Below are positions 8,910 through 17,050 of a stretch of DNA of 64,000 nucleotides, one piece after another. The notes beneath the pieces were generated by a model. It was not told the origin of the DNA. It searched no databases and saw only the letters and a list, made by a program, of their open reading frames with translations. The position numbers were made by a program, and so were the translations under genes. The DNA lies in NCBI GenBank assembly GCA_019634595.1, contig JAHCBC010000002.1:124001-188000 (forward strand), read 5' to 3'. How positions within the stretch are numbered: position 1 is the first letter of the stretch; each line of letters opens with the position of its first letter. The stretch comes from Akkermansiaceae bacterium. GTDB lineage: Bacteria; Verrucomicrobiota; Verrucomicrobiia; Verrucomicrobiales; Akkermansiaceae.

Positions 8910-10205
8910 TCACTTCGACATGCCGGAGATGGTGGAGAAGATGGCGTTGATCATCAGGTAGGCCATGGTGCCGATGAGACCGGCCATGATGATGAGGACG
9001 GTGGGCATGATGAGCGCCATGATGCGCTGCAGGTCCTTGTCCAGTTCCTTGTCGTAGCGTTCCGCGGCGCGGCGCAGGGAAAGGTCGATCTTTCCGGTCT
9101 GCTCTCCGACGGCGATCATGTCGATGAGCAGCGGCGGGAACGCACCGGAGCGGATCATCGACTTTGAGAAAGACCGTCCGTCGCCCACCTGGTCGATGAC
9201 GGTGTTGAGGTAGCCGCGCAGGGAACGGTTCTGGGTGGCGTCACGGGACAACTCCAGCGCCCGGTGCAGGGGCAGGCCGTTGCCGACGAGGTTGGCCATG
9301 GTTTCCAGAAACTGGACGTAGAAGCGGCTGGAAATGACCGGGCCGACGAGGGGCAGCCGCAGCTTGATGCGGTCCCACGCGGGCTTGTTCGCCTCGTTGT
9401 CCTTCCACGCCTTGAAGAAGAAGCCCACGGCGATCATGCCGATCAGCATGGCCAGCCACCACTTCTTGAGGAACTCCGACGCGCCGATGAGGATGACCGC
9501 GCCGATGGGGATCTTCCCGCCCGGGGTGCTCTCGATCAGCTCCGTGAGCTGCGGGATGAGGATGGTGACGAAGACGATGGACACGCCGATGCCCGCGAGG
9601 ACGAGGAAGGCGGGGTAGATCATCGCGAGGATGAGCCGGGCCTGGAGTTCCGCCAGCGTCTTGAGGTAGTGGGCCTGCCGCTTGAGGATGTCATCCAGCG
9701 CGCCGGACGCCTCCCCCGCGGCGGCGAGGGAGCAGTAGAGCGGGCCGAAGGAGGGGCTGGCCTTTTTCAAAGCCACGGAGAAATTCACGCCGTCCCGGAC
9801 GATCTGGCGGATCTTGAAGGAGACGGCCTTCAGGTTGCCCAGCTCCTGGCGGCCTTCCATGGACTTCAGGGCGGGTTCCAGTTGCAGGCCTGCGCCCAGC
9901 ATGTCGGACAGTTCCTCGGTGAAGAGGATGACCTCCTGGCGCTTCAGCTTCACCGGGCCGTCGGGGATCTTTTCCTCCGCGTCCGGCTTCGCGGCAGTCT
10001 GGCGCAACGGGGGTGCCTCCTCCTTCGCTTTCTTGCCCTTGGCCTTTGAAGCGGATGGAGCGGCGGCGGCGGACTCCCGCAGGTTCACCGGCTGCAGGCC
10101 CTTCTTGTCCAGCAGGCGCAGCGCCTCCGGACGGTCGGTCGCATCGATCTCGCCGGTGGTGACGGAACCGTTGGCGGCGAGGGCTTTGTAGGCGAAGACT
10201 GGCAT
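8910..10205 (-). CDS. gspF: Type II secretion / type IV pilus inner-membrane platform protein
   Basis: Begins MPVFAYKALAANGSVTTGEI, the hallmark N-terminus of the GspF/PilC family. An Ala/Lys-rich linker (about residues 45-90) is followed by two T2SSF domains, each with a GxxLxxAL motif (MLGAGLQLEPAL and LVGNGLPLHRAL), and three membrane helices (about 193-218, 232-270 and 400-425). The protein couples the GspE ATPase to the pseudopilus. It is downstream of gspE by 12 bp in the same operon. Other secretion genes are not in the window. Whether it serves secretion or pili cannot be decided here. Confidence 0.92.
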   Translation of the reverse strand: MPVFAYKALAANGSVTTGEIDATDRPEALRLLDKKGLQPVNLRESAAAAPSASKAKGKKAKEEAPPLRQTAAKPDAEEKIPDGPVKLKRQEVILFTEELSDMLGAGLQLEPALKSMEGRQELGNLKAVSFKIRQIVRDGVNFSVALKKASPSFGPLYCSLAAAGEASGALDDILKRQAHYLKTLAELQARLILAMIYPAFLVLAGIGVSIVFVTILIPQLTELIESTPGGKIPIGAVILIGASEFLKKWWLAMLIGMIAVGFFFKAWKDNEANKPAWDRIKLRLPLVGPVISSRFYVQFLETMANLVGNGLPLHRALELSRDATQNRSLRGYLNTVIDQVGDGRSFSKSMIRSGAFPPLLIDMIAVGEQTGKIDLSLRRAAERYDKELDKDLQRIMALIMPTVLIIMAGLIGTMAYLMINAIFSTISGMSK

Positions 10206-10217
10206 CGGTGGATGAAG

Positions 10218-11939
10218 TTATTCGGCCCCTCCGAGATCCGACGATGTGACGGAGATGACCTCCTCGATGGTGGTGTCCCCTTGCATCACCTTGTGCCAGC
10301 CGTAGCTGCGCATGGGGATGTAGCCGTCCCTCACGGCCTGGGCACGCAGGTCGTTGGACGGCGCGCTGTGGGCGACGAGCTCCTGCATCTGCTGGGTGAG
10401 CAGGATGACTTCGTAAATGGCGAGCCGTCCCGCGAAGCCGGTGGCGCGGCAGCGGTCGCAGCCACCCGGGCGCGCGCTGTAGGCCTGGCCGTGGAGGTTC
10501 AGCGGGATGCCCAGCTCCGTCTTGTCCTCGTCCGTGACCTCGCGCGGCAGCTTGCAGTTCGGGCACAGGCGGCGGACCAGACGCTGGGCGAGGAAGGCAC
10601 GGACGGCGGCGGAAACGAGGAACGGCTCCACGCCCATATCGACCAGACGGGAAATGCCGCCGAGCGCGTCGTTCGTGTGCAGGGTGGAGAAAACCAAGTG
10701 ACCGGTGAGGGACGCCCGGATGGCGATTTCCGCCGTCTCCAGGTCCCGGATTTCCCCGATCATGACGATGTTCGGGTCCGCCCGCAGGATCGACCGCAGC
10801 GCGGTGGCGAAGGTCAGGCCGATCTCCGACTTCACGGCGATCTGCATCACCCCGGACAGCTTGTTTTCCACCGGGTCCTCCACCGTGACGATCCGCCGCT
10901 CCGGGTGGTTCACCTCGCTGAGGAAGGAGTAAAGGGAGGTCGATTTACCGGAACCCGTGGGACCGGTGATGAGGATGATGCCGTTGGGCAGGTGAAGCAG
11001 TTGCTCGATCTTGCGCCGCACGAACGGCTCCATGCCCAGCTTCTCCAGGTTGAACTTCTGCTGGTTGAGCAGACGCAGGGAAACGCTCTCCCCCTCCACC
11101 GTCGGCACCGTCGCCACCCGGACGTCGATGGTCTGGCCCTCGAACTGGAGGTTGATCCGGCCGTCCTGCGGGATGCGCCGCTCCGCAATGTCCAGCCGCG
11201 ACATGATCTTCAGACGGGCGATCACGGAACTCTGCAGCGCCTTGATGTTCTCCGGCACCGTCACCTCGATCAGCCGCCCGTCGATGCGATAGCGGATGCG
11301 CAGGTTGTTGGCCAGCGGCTCCACGTGGATGTCCGTCGCGCGCTGGTCCAGCGCCTCCCGGATGATCTGGTTGACGAACTTGACCACGCTGGCCTCCTCG
11401 TCGTCGTCATTGTCGATGACGTTCGCCTCGTCCTCGTTGTCGGTGATGTTCTCGTAGTCGAAGTCCCGGCCCTCCAGGATCTGCTCGAACGTGTCCGCGC
11501 CCACCCCGTAGAGGCGGCGCAGCGCCTCGTGCAGCCGCCGCCGGGACGCCATGCACCAGTCGATGGGCAGGTCCAGCTCCTGCGCCACCGCCTGCCGGGC
11601 GACGAGGTTGAAAGGATCGAAAGTCGCCAGTTTCAGCCGCCGGTGCGCGCCCTCACCCGTGATCTCCACGGGCAGAAGCCGGTGCCGCAGGGCGATCCTC
11701 GGGCCGCACGCCTCCCGCAGCGGCAGCGTCACCTCCGTGATGGGGATGCTGTCCAGCCACTCGATGCCCAGCTCCCGGGCCAGCTCGCCCAGGTATTTTT
11801 CCTCATCCACCAGCCCCGCATCCAGCACGTCGTCAATCGGAGAACGCTGGCGCTGAACGGCTTCCTTCAGCACCTCCGCGAGGGCGGGCAGGTCTTCGCA
11901 ACCGGTGCGGCGGGCGGGTTCGATCAAAAGCTGGCTCAT
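10218..11939 (-). CDS. gspE: Type II secretion / pilus assembly ATPase
   Basis: A 573-residue AAA-type secretion ATPase. The N-terminal GspE/PilB domain (about 1-150) is followed by the motor: an Asp box (EDPVEN, about 354), Walker A GPTGSGKS (326-333), Walker B IVMIGEIRD (391-399), a His box (STLHTNDA) and a zinc-binding tetracysteine (C459, C462, C494, C497). An acidic linker (NEDEANVIDNDDDEE, about 168-182) is unusual. It powers assembly of the pseudopilus with GspF, encoded immediately downstream. Confidence 0.94.
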   Translation of the reverse strand: MSQLLIEPARRTGCEDLPALAEVLKEAVQRQRSPIDDVLDAGLVDEEKYLGELARELGIEWLDSIPITEVTLPLREACGPRIALRHRLLPVEITGEGAHRRLKLATFDPFNLVARQAVAQELDLPIDWCMASRRRLHEALRRLYGVGADTFEQILEGRDFDYENITDNEDEANVIDNDDDEEASVVKFVNQIIREALDQRATDIHVEPLANNLRIRYRIDGRLIEVTVPENIKALQSSVIARLKIMSRLDIAERRIPQDGRINLQFEGQTIDVRVATVPTVEGESVSLRLLNQQKFNLEKLGMEPFVRRKIEQLLHLPNGIILITGPTGSGKSTSLYSFLSEVNHPERRIVTVEDPVENKLSGVMQIAVKSEIGLTFATALRSILRADPNIVMIGEIRDLETAEIAIRASLTGHLVFSTLHTNDALGGISRLVDMGVEPFLVSAAVRAFLAQRLVRRLCPNCKLPREVTDEDKTELGIPLNLHGQAYSARPGGCDRCRATGFAGRLAIYEVILLTQQMQELVAHSAPSNDLRAQAVRDGYIPMRSYGWHKVMQGDTTIEEVISVTSSDLGGAE

Positions 11940-12123
11940 GCGGTGGATGCAGTCTCACCTGAAACGCCGCCGGGATGCAACCTTGTCGGTGGAATGTGGA
12001 AGAGTGCCGAGTGAGCGGTGATCAGAATGGAGCGGAGCGACATGGACGCCAGCGAAGCGGCGCCCGAAGGGATTCGCCGGGAGGCGAAGTCAAATCAGTG
12101 AAAGAGGGCCGGCCCCAGTCGGA

Positions 12124-12942
12124 TCATCCGCGCTTCCGCCGCAGGCAGAGCGGCGCGGCAAGGCCGAGCAGGACTGCGGCGACGGGTTCGGGAATCGCTT
12201 CCAGATTGACGTCGAAGTTCTGGATGCGGGCGGCGTTGGCGGTCTTGTCGGTTTCGAAGTAGAATCCGACCTCCGTCACATTGGCGATGATACCGTCGCT
12301 GACGATGTTGGCGGCGACCAGCGATCCGGAGTCCACCTTGATGCCGGCGGCCGGATTGTAGGCGAACCAGTTCAGGGCCGTGGGTGTGGGTGTGAAGGTG
12401 GTGCTGCCGCCGTTGAAGACCTGCTGGGAGACGTAGTAGCTGCCACCGGTGCGGATCACCATCCGTCCGCTGTCGGTCGCGGACTGGGAGGCGTAGGTGG
12501 TGGTGGTGAGGGTCACGTTGGTGGCGGAGGTGAAGCCGACATTGCCGGTGTTCAGTCCGTTGAGGAAATCCGCCTGCTTCCAGAGGACCAGGAAGCCGGT
12601 GTTGTTGGCGACGCCGTCGATGAGGTCGGATGACTTCAGGGAGATCACATCTCCGCTGGCCGCGTTGTTGATGCTGCTTTGGATGACGCTGGTGCCGCTG
12701 AAAGTCTCGATCTTTCCGTAGAGATTGGCACTGGGCTGGCTGGCGGAGTAGCTGGGGATGGAGAAAGCGTCGGGGCTGCCATCGGTGAATCCTCCGGTGT
12801 TGTTGAACGTCCGGTTGGCGGTGACGTAGGCCGTCCCGCCCCAGTTGACCGCCAAGGCGGCCCGCGCGGTGCCGCAACAGATGCAGAGCGAAAACAGGAG
12901 TAAGGGAAAGCGGGCGCTGAGAGGGGATTTCAGGGCTTTCAT
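12124..12942 (-). CDS. PEP-CTERM sorting-domain protein
   Basis: A 272-residue secreted protein: signal peptide MKALKSPLSARFPLLLFSL... ending near ARA, a Ser/Thr/Asn-rich beta-type body, and a C-terminal IPEP-hydrophobic-RRKRG sorting signal (IPEPVAAVLLGLAAP, then LCLRRKRG). No enzyme motif is seen. Monocistronic; 184 bp separates it from gspE, with no recognisable element in that gap. Confidence 0.83.
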   Translation of the reverse strand: MKALKSPLSARFPLLLFSLCICCGTARAALAVNWGGTAYVTANRTFNNTGGFTDGSPDAFSIPSYSASQPSANLYGKIETFSGTSVIQSSINNAASGDVISLKSSDLIDGVANNTGFLVLWKQADFLNGLNTGNVGFTSATNVTLTTTTYASQSATDSGRMVIRTGGSYYVSQQVFNGGSTTFTPTPTALNWFAYNPAAGIKVDSGSLVAANIVSDGIIANVTEVGFYFETDKTANAARIQNFDVNLEAIPEPVAAVLLGLAAPLCLRRKRG

Positions 12943-13036
12943 GACCAGTTACTCTGGAAAGGCCGGGAGGTCATAGCAAGGGGATTTCCGCCACTTCCCG
13001 CTGGCACTTTCATCCCGCAGGGGGTTTCATGCCGGT

Positions 13037-13834
<798 letters not shown>

Positions 13835-13836
13835 AC

Positions 13837-13957
13837 GGAGCGCGGACTTCAGTCCGCTTGGCTTCGCAATGTCGGTTTCTACTGGGACCGCGGGATTCAT
13901 CCCGCTTGGCTTCGCATGCTGGCTGGATTCCCCGGGGCGGACTGAAGTCCGCGCTCC
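13837..13957. repeat. REP cluster (family A, three palindromes)
   Basis: Three 21-bp REP units: 13837-13857 (GGAGC then GCGGACTTCAGTCCGC), 13885-13905 (GGACC then GCGGGATTCATCCCGC) and 13937-13957 (the inverted form of the first). All have a 7-bp stem around a TC loop, and the first two are followed by TTGGCTTCGCA. The stem sequences differ but stay fully paired. The same family flanks the RAYT gene at 32205 and occurs at 45316-45387. Confidence 0.85.
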
Positions 13958-14030
13958 ATCCTGTCACCCACCTCGGGCCCAGGACATGGTGGCTTGAAAG
14001 TACGCCGGAAATGGCGTGTATTCTCGGGTC

Positions 14031-15344
14031 ATGAACCCGTCCCCGTCCCTCCGCAGCACCCGCATCGAGCTTCCGGGCGCGGGCATGAGCCGCCGCCGGT
14101 TCCTGCGCGCGTCGGGGGTGGCGATGACCTTGCCTTTCCTCGAAAGCCTGCTGCCAAGGGCGCTGGCGGCGGAGACTCCGAACGCATCGCCGGACGGGGT
14201 GAAGCGGTTCGTCGCCATCGGCGCGCCGTTGGGATTCCACACGCCGTTCCTTTTCCCGGAGACGGCGGGCACGGACTACAAGCCGGTGAAATACCTGGAA
14301 CCGCTGCAGGACCACCGGGACAAGTTCACCGTCATCTCCGGCCTCATGCACCCGGATGTGGACGGCGGGCACGCGGCGGAGGCCAGTTTCCTCACCGGTG
14401 CGCCGCATCCGTCCGCGCCCAGCTTCCGCAACACCATCTCCGTGGACCAGTATGCGGCGGAAACCATCGGCCACCTGACGCGATACCCCTCGCTGAGCCT
14501 GTCCGCCACCAGCGGCAACAGCCTTTCCATCTCCCGCTCCGGGGTGAAGGTGCCACCGGATGTCAGCCCGTCCCGCCTTTACGAAAAACTGTTCCTCGAA
14601 GGCTCCGCGAAGGAAAAGGAAAAGCAGGTCAAGCGCCTCCAGGACGGCCGCAGCGTCATGGACCTGGTGATGGATGACGTGAAGCACGTCCAGCGCAAGG
14701 TCGGCCGCGACGACCACGAGACTCTGGACCAGTACCTCACCAGCGTCCGGGATTTCGAGCAACGCATGGTCGCCGCCGAAGAGTGGACGAACAAACCGAA
14801 GCCGAAGGTCGATGTGCCGAAACCGAAGGACATCGAGGACCGCGCGGACTTCGTCGGCAAGATGCGGCTGATGTATGACCTCATGTTCCTGGCACTGAGC
14901 ACGGACTCCACCCGCCTCATCACCTTCGTCGGGGCCGGTGGCAATGAAGTCGTCACGCTGGAGGGCGTGGACGACGGCTGGCACAACCTGAGCCACCACG
15001 GCAAAGATCCGGAAAAGATCGACATGCTCGCCATCATCGAGCGGGAGGAGTTCGTCCTCTTCGCCGAGTTCATTGGCAAGATGAAGGCGTTCCAGGAAGG
15101 CCGGCACTCGCTGCTGGACCAGACCGCCATCGTCATCGGTTCCAGCCTCGGCAACGCGTCCAGCCACAACAATTCCAACCTGCCCATCGTCCTCGCGGGC
15201 GGCGGCTTCAAGCACGGCCAGCACCTCGCCTTCGGGGAGAAGGGCGGCCCGCCGCTCTCCAACCTGTTCGTTTCCTGCCTCCAGCACATGGGGCTGGAAG
15301 CGGAGAGCTTCTCCTCCGGAAACGGCAGGCTGGCGGGGATCTGA
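14031..15344 (+). CDS. DUF1552 family secreted protein with Tat signal
   Basis: A Tat-type signal (MSRRRFLRASGVAMTLPFLE) follows a short leader; translation probably begins at 14031 (MNPSPSLRST). The rest matches the DUF1552 family of planctomycetes and verrucomicrobia: GAPLGFHTPFLFPE, VISGLMHPDVDGGHAAEA, FLTGAPHPSAPSFRNTISVD, SGNSLSISRSG and WHNLSHHGKDPEKI, with TAIVIGSSLGNASSHNNSNL near the end. Such proteins usually travel with a large DUF1587/1588/1592 cytochrome-like partner; none is adjacent here. Function is not established. Confidence 0.88.
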   Translation: MNPSPSLRSTRIELPGAGMSRRRFLRASGVAMTLPFLESLLPRALAAETPNASPDGVKRFVAIGAPLGFHTPFLFPETAGTDYKPVKYLEPLQDHRDKFTVISGLMHPDVDGGHAAEASFLTGAPHPSAPSFRNTISVDQYAAETIGHLTRYPSLSLSATSGNSLSISRSGVKVPPDVSPSRLYEKLFLEGSAKEKEKQVKRLQDGRSVMDLVMDDVKHVQRKVGRDDHETLDQYLTSVRDFEQRMVAAEEWTNKPKPKVDVPKPKDIEDRADFVGKMRLMYDLMFLALSTDSTRLITFVGAGGNEVVTLEGVDDGWHNLSHHGKDPEKIDMLAIIEREEFVLFAEFIGKMKAFQEGRHSLLDQTAIVIGSSLGNASSHNNSNLPIVLAGGGFKHGQHLAFGEKGGPPLSNLFVSCLQHMGLEAESFSSGNGRLAGI

Positions 15345-15392
15345 GGCAGATCTTCCGCAGTGAAGGGGACTTCATGGTGAGGCAGCCTTTTT

Positions 15393-15480
15393 GACCACGG
15401 ATTGAAGGATTGAACGGATTACACGGATTCAGAGAGAAACGTAGAATCTGGATCCGTGAAATCCGTATAATCCGTGGTTC
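15393..15480. repeat. 9-bp-periodic palindrome between convergent genes
   Basis: Left arm 15393-15431 consists of CACGGATT-type units about 9 bp apart; right arm 15448-15480 consists of ATCCGTGAA-type units and ends CCGTGGTTC, complementary to the left edge. It sits between the convergent DUF1552 gene and the permease gene, where a long hairpin could act as a two-way terminator. It shares the periodicity, but not the sequence, of the element at 2998-3102. Confidence 0.7.
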
Positions 15481-15545
15481 CAGAAAGGCGGTTTTCCCAT
15501 CATGCCGCATTCATGGTGGAGCACGCCATGACCGGGCATGCCCAC

Positions 15546-16673
15546 TCACAGGTTGAGCAACCAGCCGATGAGCAGGATCTGTGGCGTGGCGATGAGCGGC
15601 AGCGCCAGCGCGATCTTCCATGACTTCGTGGTTTCACGCAGCACCAGCATCTCCGTGTAGTCCGTGGCGGCTCCGGCCATCAGGAACGTGAATGCATTTC
15701 CCGGTGCGGCGGCCCGCGCCATCAGGTCCGCCGCGATGGGGCTGGAGCCTTCCGAGCAGACCTCGATGACCGTCGTGGCCAGCAGCGTCAGGAACAGCCC
15801 CAGCAACGTCGGGCCGAAGTAGTGGGAGAACAGGTCGTCCGGCACGAAGGCGCGGATGATGCCCGCCAGCACGATGCCGAAGAAGATCCAGCGCAGGATC
15901 ATGGTGGAATCGCGGAAGCCGTCCACGACCATGCCACGGATGTTCGACGGTGTCGGCTTCACCGCGCGTCCGGCGTCACGCAGCGCGCTGCGCAGGCGGA
16001 AGTCATCCGGCAGCGTGAACGCGTTCGGGTTGGCGGGGAGCTTGCCCGCCTTCACCAGACGGTCGGCGGTCCAGCCGGTGATGACACCGATGACCATGGA
16101 CAGCAGGATGAACAGCAGCATCCACTTCCAGCCGATCATCGCCGCGAGGATCAGCGTCACGGATAGCGAATTCCACGGGCTGGAAATGAGGAAGGCCATG
16201 GTCTGGCCGGTGGACGCGCCTTTCTTGTAAAGCTGCGCCGCGATCATCAGCACACCATGGTTGCATAGGTCCAGCAGCGTGCCCGCGAGCACCGCGCGGA
16301 TGGTGCCCGTCAGCGTCCCGCCCTTGCCCAGCAGGCTGGCGATGATCTCACGCGGGATGCGGCCGATCACCCCCACGGCGATGATGCCGACGAGGATGCC
16401 CCACCATGCCTTTGACAGGAACTCGAAGCTGGCGTGGGAAAATTTGTGCCACCACACCGGGCCGCCGCTGACGAAGTGGCCCGCCAGTCCCGCCACCAGC
16501 AGGATGAGGGAACCCCACAGCAGCCAGTCGATCCGGCGCTTCGGCGCGCAGCAGTCCGCGGTCTCCGCGGCGGGTGCTTCATCGTGGCAGGAGGGCGCCA
16601 CGGACGGTTCCGGCGGAGTGGCGGAGCAGCAGCTCCTTTTCTCCGGTTCGGGCTTCGGTGTGCAGCAGGACAT
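15546..16673 (-). CDS. Permease, SO_0444-type Cu/Zn efflux transporter family
   Basis: A 375-residue permease (DUF318/ArsP-like superfamily) with about eight membrane helices. The cytoplasmic N-terminus carries seven cysteines, mostly as CC pairs (C3, C4, C15, C16, C29, C41, C42), a feature of the SO_0444 family of putative copper/zinc efflux permeases. Recognisable core segments are LDLCNHGVLMIAAQLYKKG and FLISSPWNSLSVTL, and EVCSEGSSPIAADLM later on. It is encoded 24 bp downstream of a CsoR-type repressor, which supports a metal-export role. The exact metal is not determined. Confidence 0.82.
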   Translation of the reverse strand: MSCCTPKPEPEKRSCCSATPPEPSVAPSCHDEAPAAETADCCAPKRRIDWLLWGSLILLVAGLAGHFVSGGPVWWHKFSHASFEFLSKAWWGILVGIIAVGVIGRIPREIIASLLGKGGTLTGTIRAVLAGTLLDLCNHGVLMIAAQLYKKGASTGQTMAFLISSPWNSLSVTLILAAMIGWKWMLLFILLSMVIGVITGWTADRLVKAGKLPANPNAFTLPDDFRLRSALRDAGRAVKPTPSNIRGMVVDGFRDSTMILRWIFFGIVLAGIIRAFVPDDLFSHYFGPTLLGLFLTLLATTVIEVCSEGSSPIAADLMARAAAPGNAFTFLMAGAATDYTEMLVLRETTKSWKIALALPLIATPQILLIGWLLNL

Positions 16674-16697
16674 GGCTTCGGGAAATGGGAGAGGGGT

Positions 16698-16973
16698 TCA
16701 GGAAAGGCGGCGCTTGTAGAGCGTGACGATCTCCTCCAGCCGGGTTTCGAGCTGGCGGGGGTCCGCAGCGGCATCCGTCACACAGTGACGGACGTGGTCC
16801 TCCAGCAGCTTCGCCTCCAGGGCGCGCAACGCGGAGTGGACCGCCGTGATGGTGTGCAGGATCTCCGGGCAGTCCCGGTCCTCCTCGATCATGCGGGCGA
16901 TGCCCTGCGTCTGCCCTGCGATCTTCTTCACACGGGCCAGCAGCGGTGCTTTGTCAGAACAGTTGCGGTGCAT
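16698..16973 (-). CDS. CsoR/RcnR-family metal-sensing transcriptional repressor
   Basis: A 91-residue DUF156 protein (start MHRNCSDKAPLLARVKKI). It has the Cu(I)-sensor ligand set C35, H60 and C64 (EEDRDCPEI and EDHVRHCV), as in CsoR; the RcnR His at the last position is absent. These repressors are all-helical tetramers that leave DNA when metal binds. A matching operator lies directly in front of the start codon. The downstream permease gene is probably under its control. I avoid a gene symbol because Cu versus Zn specificity is inferred from ligands only. Confidence 0.88.
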   Translation of the reverse strand: MHRNCSDKAPLLARVKKIAGQTQGIARMIEEDRDCPEILHTITAVHSALRALEAKLLEDHVRHCVTDAAADPRQLETRLEEIVTLYKRRLS

Positions 16974-16976
16974 GCT

Positions 16977-17009
16977 TATACCTATAGGGGGTATGGGTAG
17001 AAATGCAAA
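16977..17009 (-). promoter_or_regulatory. Promoter with embedded CsoR-type operator
   Basis: On the minus strand a -35 box TTTGCA (17004-17009) and a -10 box TATAGG (16981-16986) are separated by exactly 17 bases. The operator ATACCCCCTATAGGTAT fills the spacer and -10 and matches the known CsoR operator layout (ATACC...GGGTAT around a G/C run). Transcription would start within a few bases of the csoR ATG at 16973, so the mRNA would be nearly leaderless. Confidence 0.7.
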
Positions 17010-17050
17010 TGGATATTTTTCCACCCATCCGCCGGGCCGTGCGGGGCCTC

